From positions 682,001-746,000 of the forward strand of contig NZ_JAOWKZ010000002.1 in assembly GCF_025751495.1 (NCBI RefSeq): 64,000 bases of DNA, read 5' to 3'. Positions 53,700-62,886 of the stretch are shown piece by piece. Source of the DNA: Albidovulum litorale (GTDB lineage Bacteria > Pseudomonadota > Alphaproteobacteria > Rhodobacterales > Rhodobacteraceae). The position numbers were made by a program, and so were the translations under genes. Under the pieces are notes generated by a model. The model made no database searches. It worked only from the letters and a program-made list of their open reading frames with translations, and was not told the DNA's origin. Positions within the stretch are counted from its first letter, which is position 1. Each line of letters begins with the position of its first letter.

Positions 53700-54767
53700 A
53701 TGAAAGACCAGCTAGACCGCCCCGGAGACGGCCGCCTTGCCCATGCCCCGGCGGATCATCCTCCGATCGCACAGGCGCGCATCGGTGTACTGGTGGCCAA
53801 TCTCGGCACGCCGGACGATTACAGCTATTGGCCAATGCGACGCTATCTGAGCGAGTTCCTGTCGGACAAACGCGTCATCGACTATCCGTCTTGGAAATGG
53901 CAGCCGCTGTTGCAGCTGATCATTCTGTCGAAACGGCCATTCAGTTCCGGCGCGAATTACAAGTCGATCTGGAACCACGACAAAGGTGAAAGCCCGTTGA
54001 TGACAATCACCAAGGCGCAGGTCGAAAAGCTGCGCGCTGCCGTGGTCGGGCGATACGGCCCCAATGTGATGGTCGAGTTCTGCATGCGTTATGGAAATCC
54101 ATCGACCGAAAGCGTAGTGCGGCGCATGGTCGATGCGGGTTGCGAAAAGATCGTCTTCCTGCCGCTTTACCCGCAATATGCCGGCGCCACCTCGGCCACG
54201 GCCAACGATCAGTTCTTTCGTGCACTGATGAAGGAGAAGCGTCAGCCTGCCGTCCGTATCGTGCCCGAATACTTCGACCACCCGCTCTATATCGAGGCGC
54301 TCGCGCAGTCGGTTGAGCGGGTTTATGCCACACTCGATCAGAAACCGGACGTTCTGGTCGCTTCCTACCACGGGATGCCGAAACGCTACCTGATGGAGGG
54401 TGATCCCTACCATTGCCAGTGCCAGAAAACCTCGCGGCTCTTGCGCGAGCGATTGAGCTGGGGGGCGGATACGATCGACACAACGTTCCAGTCGGTCTTT
54501 GGCCCCGAGGAATGGCTGCGACCCTATACGGTCGAACATGTCGCCGAACTCGCCAAAGCGGGCAAGAAGCGTATCGCCGTTATCTCACCGGCATTTTCGG
54601 CCGATTGCATCGAAACGCTGGAAGAAATTCAGGGCGAAATTCGAGAGGCGTTTGAACATGCCGGTGGCGAAAGCTTCACCTATATCCCCTGCCTGAACGA
54701 CGACGACGCCCATATCGTGGCGCTTATGGCCGTACTGAACGATAACCTTGCAGGCTGGACTGGCTAA
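53700..54767 (+). CDS. hemH: Ferrochelatase
   Basis: 355 residues. Inserts iron into protoporphyrin IX, the last heme step. Visible: RIGVLVANLGTPDDYSYWPMRRYL, LPLYPQYAGATSAT, the catalytic His in SYHGMPKRY, and the distal SPAFSADCIETLEEI. A CxC (YHCQCQKTSR) and other cysteines leave open a [2Fe-2S] cluster as reported for some alphaproteobacterial ferrochelatases. Strong terminator follows. Confidence 0.96.
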   Translation: MKDQLDRPGDGRLAHAPADHPPIAQARIGVLVANLGTPDDYSYWPMRRYLSEFLSDKRVIDYPSWKWQPLLQLIILSKRPFSSGANYKSIWNHDKGESPLMTITKAQVEKLRAAVVGRYGPNVMVEFCMRYGNPSTESVVRRMVDAGCEKIVFLPLYPQYAGATSATANDQFFRALMKEKRQPAVRIVPEYFDHPLYIEALAQSVERVYATLDQKPDVLVASYHGMPKRYLMEGDPYHCQCQKTSRLLRERLSWGADTIDTTFQSVFGPEEWLRPYTVEHVAELAKAGKKRIAVISPAFSADCIETLEEIQGEIREAFEHAGGESFTYIPCLNDDDAHIVALMAVLNDNLAGWTG

Positions 54768-54785
54768 ACAAACGGGCCGAAAATG

Positions 54786-54815
54786 AAAAAGGCGGTGGAG
54801 AGCCACCGCCTTTTT
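54786..54815. terminator. Bidirectional terminator after hemH
   Basis: AAAAAGGCGGTGG (54786-54798) pairs exactly with CCACCGCCTTTTT (54803-54815), loop AGAG: 13 bp, T-tract on both strands. Serves hemH and the convergent small gene. Confidence 0.92.
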
Positions 54816-54836
54816 GCATGTCGACTTTGCGACGGA

Positions 54837-55019
54837 TCAGTTGCTGGCAGCAGCAGCGATCAGCAGAAGCGCGAGAACCGCGACGACAACGCCAGCGGAG
54901 GACGAGGACGACGCCTCTTCAACAACCGGCTCCGGCTCCATGACCGGCTCAGCCATGCCACCGGCGAAAGCGGTGGTGGTGGAAAGCGAAAGAACAGCAG
55001 CAAGCGCGAGCTTTTTCAT
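54837..55019 (-). CDS. Small exported/membrane protein of 60 residues
   Basis: From ATG 55019 (GGAG 6 nt upstream): signal peptide MKKLALAAVLSLSTTTAFA, a short Pro/Glu linker (EPVMEPEPVVEEASSSSS) and a C-terminal membrane helix (AGVVVAVLALLLIAAAASN). It ends in the shared hemH terminator. Function unknown; similar tiny signal-peptide proteins with a PEP-like linker occur in Rhodobacteraceae. Probably inserted in the inner membrane with the acidic linker outside. Confidence 0.7.
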   Translation of the reverse strand: MKKLALAAVLSLSTTTAFAGGMAEPVMEPEPVVEEASSSSSAGVVVAVLALLLIAAAASN

Positions 55020-55163
55020 GTACATTCTCCATTTTAACCGCGGCGAATTATTCGTGAGGTTCGCCGCAGCATACAGTGATCACCTCGTATCATCCACTAA
55101 CGCACTAGGTTCGGAATTTGCAACCTGAGACCTGCTGGAGAATTCAAGCTTTCCGTCAATTCG

Positions 55164-55766
55164 TCAAATAAGCAACACTTGCGTGCCGACTTGAGCGAAG
55201 GAAAACAATTCGGAAATGTGCTCATTATACAACCCGACACAACCGTTCGACGAACGGCGACCGATCTTCCGCGTGTCGTGGGTACCGTGGATCCGGTAGT
55301 ACTGCCAAGACAGGTATAATGCGTGCGTTCCAAGCGGGTTATCCGGGCCCGGGCCGACATAATCGGGCCATTCAGGGTTACGCAGTTTCATAGCCGGTGT
55401 CGGACGCCATTCAGGGCCGACAACCTTTCGCACAACCTCTGTACGGCCACGCCGGGTCAGATCTTCGGTTAGCGGCACGCTGGTCGGGTACAGCTTGTAG
55501 ATGCTCTCGTCCTCGGACCAGTAATGCAGGGCGCGTGATGTTGTGTCGACCAGAATCGCACCGTTTTTCAAGCTGCCGAAGTAGGGTTGCCATTGCAGCG
55601 AACGGAAGCTGGAAATATTGCGCCGAATGTTGTTGCCGAGATCGGCTTCAAGTTCGACGGTGTTGGCACCGGTCTGCGCCAGGGCAGGCGCAGCCATGGT
55701 CGCGCCAAGCGCCGCAGCGGCTCCAAGTATCGAGCGGCGGCTGAATTGATTGGAGTCTGAGCTCAT
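55164..55766 (-). CDS. L,D-transpeptidase with Tat-type signal
   Basis: 200 residues from ATG 55766; AGGTGA lies 7 nt upstream. N-terminal Tat motif SRRSILGAAAALGATMAAPALA (partly shown: SRRSILGAAAALG). YkuD catalytic region: HALYLSWQYYRIHGTHDTRKIG then RRSSNGCVGLYNEHI, with the His and Cys of the active site. It forms 3-3 peptidoglycan cross-links or attaches proteins. The upstream spacer to the CAP gene (divergent) is 225 nt. Confidence 0.92.
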   Translation of the reverse strand: MSSDSNQFSRRSILGAAAALGATMAAPALAQTGANTVELEADLGNNIRRNISSFRSLQWQPYFGSLKNGAILVDTTSRALHYWSEDESIYKLYPTSVPLTEDLTRRGRTEVVRKVVGPEWRPTPAMKLRNPEWPDYVGPGPDNPLGTHALYLSWQYYRIHGTHDTRKIGRRSSNGCVGLYNEHISELFSFAQVGTQVLLI

Positions 55767-55991
55767 CCTCGGGTCACCTTTTGTTATGTTCGACCGGCAC
55801 GTCCCGCACCGATACATTCTGGAATCGAAGAAACAATATGCTTCTTTCACCGCATTCTCAATTCACGGTGACGTATGATCGGATGCCGGTGTGAGCCATG
55901 TGTAACATCCTGCCGACAATTCAAGATCGCGTTTGAACAGCCGTGCAGGACCCTGTAAAGGACGTGACCGGACAAACGGGGATAACCTGCA

Positions 55992-56498
55992 ATGATACGT
56001 CTTTTCAGCCTTCTTCTTGTTGCCGTGGCGCTCGCCGGATGCGCCGGCGCACCCGTGCGTCTCGGGCCGGACGGCAAGCCTCTGCCGCAAGCCTACATGA
56101 TCCGGAAAAGCGATGAAGGCCGCGTCACTTACGCTATGGTCGACGGGATCAATGCCCTTCGGTCGGCCGCTGGTGCACCGCCGGTAACGCTGAACGCACA
56201 GCTGACCGCGGCCGCCGCAACACATTCGCGCGACATGGCCGTGCAGAACCGACCCTGGCATTTCGGTTCCGACGGGTCCTCGCCGCTGCTCCGGGTTCAG
56301 CGCACCGGTTACGCCGGTCGTATGCTGGGTGAGAACATTTCCGAGACTTACGAGACCGAGGTCGAGACGCTGTCCGCCTGGATGGAAATGCCGGATACGC
56401 GGGCTGTCGTTCTCGACCCCGCGGCGCGCGATGTCGGTTTCTCATGGTACCAGGAACCGGGTGGCAAAATCTGGTGGACGCTGGTGACCGGCGGCTAA
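55992..56498 (+). CDS. CAP (SCP/PR1)-domain lipoprotein
   Basis: 168 residues. Lipoprotein signal with lipobox LAGC (MIRLFSLLLVAVALAGC); CAP domain: INALRSAAGAPPVTLNAQLTAAAATHSRDMAVQNRPWHFG, GENI, and VGFSWYQEPGGKIWW. Bacterial CAP proteins are secreted or membrane-bound and of uncertain role. Lies between two L,D-transpeptidase genes, suggesting a cell-envelope function. A terminator follows. Confidence 0.88.
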   Translation: MIRLFSLLLVAVALAGCAGAPVRLGPDGKPLPQAYMIRKSDEGRVTYAMVDGINALRSAAGAPPVTLNAQLTAAAATHSRDMAVQNRPWHFGSDGSSPLLRVQRTGYAGRMLGENISETYETEVETLSAWMEMPDTRAVVLDPAARDVGFSWYQEPGGKIWWTLVTGG

Positions 56499-56522
56499 TC
56501 CACTGACTTTAAATGAATAACT

Positions 56523-56545
56523 GGCGGCCAGTGGCCGCCCTTTTC
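56523..56545 (+). terminator. Terminator after the CAP lipoprotein gene
   Basis: GGCGGCCA (56523-56530) and TGGCCGCC (56532-56539) pair, followed by CTTTTC. It abuts the stop of the convergent L,D-transpeptidase (56544). Confidence 0.7.
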
Positions 56546-57041
56546 ATGGATAGATGTAGATCGGCGTGCCGACGCGGACCATCGAATAGATCTCTTCCAT
56601 CTCGCCGTCTTTCACGGCAATGCAACCTGCAGTCCAGTCCTTGCCACGGCCTTTGTGCTTCCGCGCACGACCATGGATGAAGATGTCGCCCCCGGGCTTC
56701 TTTCCCTGCGATTCTGCAAATTCCACGTCGCGCTGATTGGGATACGAGATGCCGATGGACAGATGATAGTTGCTGTTGGGGTTCTGCCTGTCGATGAGAT
56801 AGGCTCCTTCCGGCGTCTTCTGATCGCCCTCGAACCGCTTCGGGCCAATCGGGTTCCCGCCGAGCCCGACCTTGTAGGATTTCAGTGCCTTGGTCCCGTT
56901 AACGAGGTGCAGCTTGCGTTCGGATTTAAGTAGGACAAGCCGGGTGACTTCAGGGCCGTTGTAGGTTCGAAACTTCGACCCGCCGCAGCCCACCAGTCCC
57001 GCTAGAGCTGTCAGTGCCATAAAGGTTCTTCGGTTGAACAT
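56544..57041 (-). CDS. L,D-transpeptidase lipoprotein
   Basis: 165 residues from ATG 57041 (MFNRRTFMALTALAGLVGC), with a lipobox-like LVGC. YkuD domain: VLLKSERKLHLVNGTKALKSYKVGLG, GDIFIHGRARK and the catalytic Cys in DWTAGCIAVKDGEM (TAGC replaces the usual SxGC). It is an anchored periplasmic enzyme. Second L,D-transpeptidase within 2 kb. Confidence 0.9.
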   Translation of the reverse strand: MFNRRTFMALTALAGLVGCGGSKFRTYNGPEVTRLVLLKSERKLHLVNGTKALKSYKVGLGGNPIGPKRFEGDQKTPEGAYLIDRQNPNSNYHLSIGISYPNQRDVEFAESQGKKPGGDIFIHGRARKHKGRGKDWTAGCIAVKDGEMEEIYSMVRVGTPIYIYP

Positions 57042-57136
57042 GCCTGCCGCCCCTGCCCGTTTCACCGGTTTTCTTTGTTTTACACCGAAGGGAGGCCTAC
57101 CGGAAGTAGGCAGATTTCCGCTTACAGAAAGGTGAC

Positions 57137-58348
57137 TCAGCGTGCAAACCGGGCGACAAGCTCGACATGCGGCGACCAGCGGAACTGATCGACAACCTGC
57201 ACCCAGTCGATGCGATACCCAGCGTCATTCAGGATGCGGGCATCACGGGCGAACGTGACGGGGTTGCAGGAGACCGCAGCGATAACCAGTACATTTGAAG
57301 CAGCGAGTTCTTGCGTCTGCGCCTCGCCCCCCGCACGTGGCGGATCTATCACGGCAGCATCAAACCGGTTCAGTTCATCCGGCATCAGCGGGCGACGGAA
57401 CAAGTCGCGTGTTTCGGTAGTCACTTTGTGCAGCGCCTGAGCCTGCCGCCATCCCGCATCAAGCGCGGCCAGCATGGCCGCCTCGCCCTCAACCGCATGA
57501 ACCTCCGCCCATTCTGCCAGTGGCAGGGTAAAGGTGCCCGAACCCGCGAATAGATCGGCGATACGGCTCGAACCGACGACAGCCTCACGCACGGCGGCGA
57601 CCAGTGCGGACTCGCCTTCCGCCGTCGCTTGAAGGAAAGCGCCGGCGGGTGGAACGACGATGGCTTGTCCGAAGCGTTGCGCGGCTGGGTAACGGTTGGC
57701 GACGGGTTCGCCGTCCCATGTTAGACGCGCGAGGCCTGCGCGTTCGGCAAGCTTCGCGAGGTCGGAAAACAGGCTCTGTTCCAGCGGTTTTCCACCTGAA
57801 ACCGCAAGATCGGCACCCCCTTCTGTTCGCGTCACCGTCAGCGCCAGTTCGCCCTTGCGAGAGGCACCGATCATCGTGACCTCAGCCAGATGCGGCAAGG
57901 TCGCTATCAGATCAGGATGTAAAAGCCGGCAGCCCGGCACCTCGATAATCGTGCCAGAGGCGCGGCCGTGAAAGCCGACAAGCGCGCTTTTCTTCGTCCG
58001 TCTCCCGGAAAACGTGGCGCGGCGGCGCGACTGCGGGGCCGAGGTGATGACCGGCCGGAACGGGGCATCGACCCCCTGAGCAGCTAGGGCGGTGCGGACA
58101 ACATCCACCTTCCAGTCCGCGACAAAACCATCAGACGCGTGCATCAATGCGCAACCGCCGCAGGCGCGGTAATGTGGACAGACGGGTTTTACGCGGTGGG
58201 GCGACGGTTCAACGATCTTGGGCGCGGCTATGCGGCCCTCCGTAACGTCGCCCTCCACCACCTCGCCCGGCAGGGCCATCGGCACGAAGACGGGTCCCGG
58301 CGCGACGCCGTCGCCGAGATGGCCGAGCCGTTCGACGGTCAGCTTCAC
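57137..58348 (-). CDS. 23S rRNA/tRNA uracil-C5 methyltransferase family protein (RumA/TrmA type)
   Basis: 403 residues. Cys-rich [4Fe-4S] motif CPHYRACGGCALMHA near residue 70-85, SAM motif ADLFAGSGTFTLPLAE, and catalytic Cys in VSCNPVTFARDARIL. It methylates C5 of a uridine in rRNA or tRNA. A TRAM domain at the N-terminus is short. Its start overlaps the upstream ABC gene's stop by four bases (ATGA). Confidence 0.9.
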   Translation of the reverse strand: MKLTVERLGHLGDGVAPGPVFVPMALPGEVVEGDVTEGRIAAPKIVEPSPHRVKPVCPHYRACGGCALMHASDGFVADWKVDVVRTALAAQGVDAPFRPVITSAPQSRRRATFSGRRTKKSALVGFHGRASGTIIEVPGCRLLHPDLIATLPHLAEVTMIGASRKGELALTVTRTEGGADLAVSGGKPLEQSLFSDLAKLAERAGLARLTWDGEPVANRYPAAQRFGQAIVVPPAGAFLQATAEGESALVAAVREAVVGSSRIADLFAGSGTFTLPLAEWAEVHAVEGEAAMLAALDAGWRQAQALHKVTTETRDLFRRPLMPDELNRFDAAVIDPPRAGGEAQTQELAASNVLVIAAVSCNPVTFARDARILNDAGYRIDWVQVVDQFRWSPHVELVARFAR

Positions 58349-60177
58349 TCGGCAGCCTCTTCGACGCAGATGAAGCCGCCCGACTGCCGGTCCCAGTAGC
58401 GGGCATAAAGCCCGCCTTTGGCCAGCAGTTCGGCATGGCTGCCTTGCTCGACGATCCGGCCCTGATCCAGCACGACGATCCGGTCCATCTCGGCGATCGT
58501 CGACAGGCGGTGGGCGATGGCCAGCACGGTCTTGCCCTCCATCACCCGGTGAAGCGCGCCCTGCACCTGCGCCTCAACCTCGCTGTCCAAGGCCGACGTC
58601 GCCTCATCCAGAACCAGAATCGGCGCGTCCTTCAGGAAGGCGCGGGCGAGCGCGATGCGCTGGCGCTGGCCGCCCGAAAGCTTCACGCCCCGTTCGCCGA
58701 GATAGGCGTCATAGCCCTTGCGGCCCTTGTGGTCCTGAAGCCCGTGAATGAATTCATCGGCCTCGGCAGCCTTCGCGGCGGCGACCATCTCCTCCTCGGT
58801 CGCATCCGGGCGACCGTAAAGGATGTTGTCCCGTGCCGTGCGGTTGAACATCGCGGTTTCCTGCGTGACCATCGCGATCTGGCGGCGCAGGCTTTCTTGC
58901 GTCACCTCGCGCACATCGTTTTCGTCGACCAGGATCCGCCCCTCTTCTGCATCATAGAGACGCAGAAGCAGCGCAACCAAGGTCGACTTGCCCGCACCGG
59001 AAGCCCCGACGATACCGATCTTTTCACCCAGATGGATTGTCAGATTCACCCCGTCCAGACCGCCTTTCTTACGGCCATATGCAAAGCTTACATTCTCGAA
59101 CCGCACCTCACCCGCGATACGCTGCAGCTGACCGGCATCCGGCGCGTCGGTCAATGTATGGGGCGGGGTCAGGGTACGGATTCCGTCTTCAACCTCACCG
59201 ATCGAGGCGTAGATCGACATGAGGGTGAAACTGACCCACCCGGTCATCTGCGCAATACGGATCGAAACTGCGCCCGCGGCGGCGATATCCCCTGCCGTGG
59301 TAACGCCAATCGACCAGAGCCAGAGGGTGCCGCCGATGAGGAATACCGGCAGCACCCCGGCAACCGTCATAAGAGCGAGACGAAACCAGGCAGACAGAAC
59401 ACCGAAATCGAGCGCGGTCTCTCGAAACCCGGACATCGCGCGCAACGCTGCTTTGTCCTCATGGTCGGCATGGGCAAAGAGCTTCACCGTTTTGATGTTC
59501 GTGATCGTATCTACGACCTGACCCGTGACCATGGCCCGCGCGCCGGCCCGCGCGGCGGACTTTCCCCGAACGCGTGGCAAAAATGCACGGATCAAGGCTA
59601 GATAAAGCACAATCCATACCCCGAGTACCAGCGCCATCCATGAGTTGATCGTCAGAAGAAACAGGACCGAACCGACAAGTGAAGCGAGCGCGAAGGCTAT
59701 CGTGTTGATGGTTTCACTGGCCACATCGGTAACCGCGCGCGCCGCCTGCATCTGCTTTTGCGCGATCCGCCCGGCAAAGTCGTTGTCAAAGAAAGTTACC
59801 GCCTGGCCCATCGTCCAGCGATGCAGCCGTGACAGCACCAACGGCAATACGTTCGGCTGCACCACGATGGAGTTGGATGCCGCCGATAGCCCAAATGCGA
59901 TCGGCCGCGCGACTACGAGGAACACCACGAAACCGACCAGCAACTGCCAATGGTCGGCAAAGACCGTCATGGCATCGGCGGAGGTGGCAAGGTCCACTAC
60001 TGCGCCAAGATACCAAGCAGTCACAACCTCCATCGTTCCCGCAACGGCGGAGATGGCGGCGGCCAGAATAAGCGGCCCCCAGGCACCCGAAAGGCACCAC
60101 AGAAGGAAACGTCCCAGCGTTCTGGGCGGTGGCCCCTCCGCCGGGCGGAAGGCGTCGATCATGTCGCCCATTTTCAT
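58345..60177 (-). CDS. ABC exporter half-transporter (ATPase plus membrane domain), subunit B
   Basis: 610 residues. Six helices in residues ~25-320, then ATPase with Walker A GIVGASGAGKSTLVALL, signature KLSGGQRQRIALARA, Walker B ILVLDEATSALDSE. Begins inside the preceding gene's stop (ATGA overlap at 60174-60177) so it is coupled to the next exporter. The pair most likely forms a heterodimer; both catalytic sites look complete, unlike TmrAB-type pairs. Substrate unknown (lipid or drug). Confidence 0.92.
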   Translation of the reverse strand: MKMGDMIDAFRPAEGPPPRTLGRFLLWCLSGAWGPLILAAAISAVAGTMEVVTAWYLGAVVDLATSADAMTVFADHWQLLVGFVVFLVVARPIAFGLSAASNSIVVQPNVLPLVLSRLHRWTMGQAVTFFDNDFAGRIAQKQMQAARAVTDVASETINTIAFALASLVGSVLFLLTINSWMALVLGVWIVLYLALIRAFLPRVRGKSAARAGARAMVTGQVVDTITNIKTVKLFAHADHEDKAALRAMSGFRETALDFGVLSAWFRLALMTVAGVLPVFLIGGTLWLWSIGVTTAGDIAAAGAVSIRIAQMTGWVSFTLMSIYASIGEVEDGIRTLTPPHTLTDAPDAGQLQRIAGEVRFENVSFAYGRKKGGLDGVNLTIHLGEKIGIVGASGAGKSTLVALLLRLYDAEEGRILVDENDVREVTQESLRRQIAMVTQETAMFNRTARDNILYGRPDATEEEMVAAAKAAEADEFIHGLQDHKGRKGYDAYLGERGVKLSGGQRQRIALARAFLKDAPILVLDEATSALDSEVEAQVQGALHRVMEGKTVLAIAHRLSTIAEMDRIVVLDQGRIVEQGSHAELLAKGGLYARYWDRQSGGFICVEEAAE

Positions 60178-62027
60178 TCCGCCGCCTCCTGCCCGTCGTC
60201 AGTACCAATGAAGCCGCCAGATTGCCTGTCCCAGAAGCGGGCGTAAAGGCCGCCCATCGCAAGAAGCCCGGCATGATCGCCCTCTTCTGCAATCATGCCA
60301 TCGTCGAGCACCACGATCCTGTCCATCCGGGCGATGGTGGACAGGCGATGGGCGATAGCGATCACCGTCTTACCCTCCATCACGCCGTAAAGAGTTTCCT
60401 GAATCGCCGCCTCGACCTCGCTGTCCAACGCCGATGTCGCCTCATCCAGTACAAGGATCGGCGCGTCCTTCAGGATCACGCGGGCCAAAGCCACCCGCTG
60501 CCGCTGACCGCCAGACAGTTTCACGCCGCGTTCTCCGACCTGCGCATCATAACCCTTGCGGCCCTCGGGGTCGGTCAAATCCATAATAAAGTCATGCGCC
60601 TCGGCACGTTTCGCGGCTTCCACCATCTCTGCCTCGGTCGCATCGGGGCGGCCGTATAGGATGTTTTCGCGGACGGAGCGGTGCAAGAGCGACGAATCCT
60701 GCTGCACCATCCCGATCATCTGGCGCAGGCTGTCCTGCGTGACACCGGCGATGTCCTGACCGTCGATCAGAATGCGCCCACCTTCGGCGTCGTAGAACCG
60801 CAGCATCAGCTTGACCAGCGTCGTCTTGCCCGAGCCGGAACGTCCCACAAGCCCGATTTTCTCGCCCGGTTCGACCGTCAGATCGACACGCGCCAAACCG
60901 CCCGAACCGCGCCCGTAATGGTGGGATAGAGCCTGAATCTCGATCCGACCCGCCTGATAATCCAGCGGCTTTGCATCCGCGCTGTCCGTGAGAGCAATCG
61001 GCTGGGCGATGGTCTCCATCCCCTCGCGAACCACACCCAAGGCCTGCACCAGATTCGAGGTCGCCCACATGATCCAGTAGGTCATGTTGTTGAGCCTGAG
61101 GACCAAAGCCGTCGCCGCCGCGACGAGCCCGATCGTCGCCTGCCCGTGATACCAGAGCCACAGCGCCAACCCCGTCACCGACACGATCAGGAACCCGTTC
61201 AGATTTGTCAGTGCGACATCCATCTTCGTAATCAGCCGCATCTCGGTCTGGAAGGTTTTCCGCGCGGTCTCGATCGCTTCTCCGGCATAGGCCACCTCCC
61301 GGTCGTGATGGGCGAACATCTTGACCGAATGGATATTCGTGTAGCTGTCGACGACCCGACCGGTGATCGCCGACCGTGCATCCGAAGCAGCCGTCGATGC
61401 GGGACCTACCCGCTTCACCGTCCAGCGCAGCAAAGCAAAATAGAGGCCGATCCAGACCAGCATAGGCAGGGCCAGCCGGATATCGGCATTCGAAAGGATC
61501 GCAAGCGACCCGATCAGCGTCGTAAAGGCAAAAGCCACCGCATCGAAAGTCTGGAACACGGCGTCGCCCGCAGCGGGCGGTGTCTGCATGATCCGGTTGG
61601 CGATGCGGCCGGCAAAGTCATTTTCAAACCAACCGACTGGCTGGCGCAACACATGCCGGTGCGACCGCCAGCGGATCAAAGTGCCGAAATTCGGCAGGAT
61701 GGTATTATGCAGAAGCGCCACGTCGATCCCCCCCAAGAGCGGACGGATCAAAAGAACCGCAAGCGCTGCCAGAATGAATTCGGTCCCGTGTGCGGCCCAT
61801 ACTTCGGCAGGCGTGCCGTTGTTCAGCAGATCGACAAGTCGGCCGACATACCAGATCAGCGCGATTTCGATCATTGCGACCAGCGTCGTGAAACCTGCAG
61901 TCGCGACAAACACGCGCCGGAACGGCTTCGCGTAATCCATCAGGAAGGGCAGCAGACGCCGTGGCGGCTCATCCGTCTCTTCATAAGAGACATAAGGATC
62001 GACGAGATTTTCAAAGAAACGAAACAT
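60174..62027 (-). CDS. ABC exporter half-transporter (ATPase plus membrane domain), subunit A
   Basis: 617 residues from ATG 62027 (MFRFFENLVDPYVSYEETDEPPRR). Same layout as its neighbour: six helices, then Walker A GLVGRSGSGKTTLVKLM, signature KLSGGQRQRVALARV, Walker B ILVLDEATSALDSE. No good ribosome site is visible before 62027; a longer in-frame start at 62084 is possible. First gene of a three-gene overlapping operon ending with the RNA methyltransferase. Confidence 0.92.
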   Translation of the reverse strand: MFRFFENLVDPYVSYEETDEPPRRLLPFLMDYAKPFRRVFVATAGFTTLVAMIEIALIWYVGRLVDLLNNGTPAEVWAAHGTEFILAALAVLLIRPLLGGIDVALLHNTILPNFGTLIRWRSHRHVLRQPVGWFENDFAGRIANRIMQTPPAAGDAVFQTFDAVAFAFTTLIGSLAILSNADIRLALPMLVWIGLYFALLRWTVKRVGPASTAASDARSAITGRVVDSYTNIHSVKMFAHHDREVAYAGEAIETARKTFQTEMRLITKMDVALTNLNGFLIVSVTGLALWLWYHGQATIGLVAAATALVLRLNNMTYWIMWATSNLVQALGVVREGMETIAQPIALTDSADAKPLDYQAGRIEIQALSHHYGRGSGGLARVDLTVEPGEKIGLVGRSGSGKTTLVKLMLRFYDAEGGRILIDGQDIAGVTQDSLRQMIGMVQQDSSLLHRSVRENILYGRPDATEAEMVEAAKRAEAHDFIMDLTDPEGRKGYDAQVGERGVKLSGGQRQRVALARVILKDAPILVLDEATSALDSEVEAAIQETLYGVMEGKTVIAIAHRLSTIARMDRIVVLDDGMIAEEGDHAGLLAMGGLYARFWDRQSGGFIGTDDGQEAAE

Positions 62028-62235
62028 GGAGGAAATCCAGCAGCGGGCAATATGGGAAAGGGCGGTGCATCGCGGGACCGCCACTACGGGACTCGGTCCG
62101 GCTCAGGCGAGCGGTCGAAACATCCCGTATCTCATAGTGCACCCTCCATCTGGATCGCCTTTCGGATAGCGCAAACGGCATGAATTGTCACGCGCCCGAT
62201 TGTACCGGTCGCCGGTCGTCACAGATCGGTACAAT

Positions 62236-62856
62236 CTAGTGGCGCAGGATTTCGATAATCGAAAGAACGATAAGACCAGCCATCACGAAGTTGAAAACCT
62301 TCAACCGCTTCGCGGTGGTCAACCAGCGGGCAATGGCCTGCCCGGCATAGGTCCAGGTCGCCGCCGAGCCCAGACCGAGCATAAGGAATATCGCGGCAAC
62401 GATGGCTGCCGTGATCACCGGTGCCGAAGGCAGAATGAACTGCGACGTCGCCGCAACCGCCATCGACCAGGCCTTGGGGTTGATCCATTGAAAACCCACA
62501 GCTTCGACAAAATACATCGGCCTAGCGTCCGCTCTTTTCGACCCTATTCCACCTGAATTCATGATCTTCCAGGCGATCCACAGAAGCAGAACCGCCCCAC
62601 CCCAGCGCAGGGTTTCACGCAAGACAGCACTGGTCTGAAAAAGGCCGCCCAACACCAGGCCTACGATCAAAAGCATCAGTGGAAACCCGGCCGCCACACC
62701 CAACAGATGCGGGATAGTGCGACGAAACCCGAAGTTCGCGCCCGATGCGGCCAACATCGCGTTGTTCGGGCCCGGCGTGAAAAGCGTTGCAATGGCAAGT
62801 GCTGTGAGCGCCGGAAGCGTTTCCAGAGGCATTTTGCGGTCCAGTGTGAAAGACAC
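62236..62856 (-). CDS. LysE family translocator
   Basis: 206 residues, six helices. N-terminal family mark LFTPGPNNAMLAASGANFGFRRT and PKAWSMAVAATSQF near residue 130. Exports an amino acid or related compound; substrate unknown. It lies 30 nt after the nucleotidyltransferase stop on the same strand, and the pair may be cotranscribed. Confidence 0.88.
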   Translation of the reverse strand: MSFTLDRKMPLETLPALTALAIATLFTPGPNNAMLAASGANFGFRRTIPHLLGVAAGFPLMLLIVGLVLGGLFQTSAVLRETLRWGGAVLLLWIAWKIMNSGGIGSKRADARPMYFVEAVGFQWINPKAWSMAVAATSQFILPSAPVITAAIVAAIFLMLGLGSAATWTYAGQAIARWLTTAKRLKVFNFVMAGLIVLSIIEILRH

Positions 62857-62886
62857 CGTAATCCTGCCTTGCCGCCGGGCCGGACT

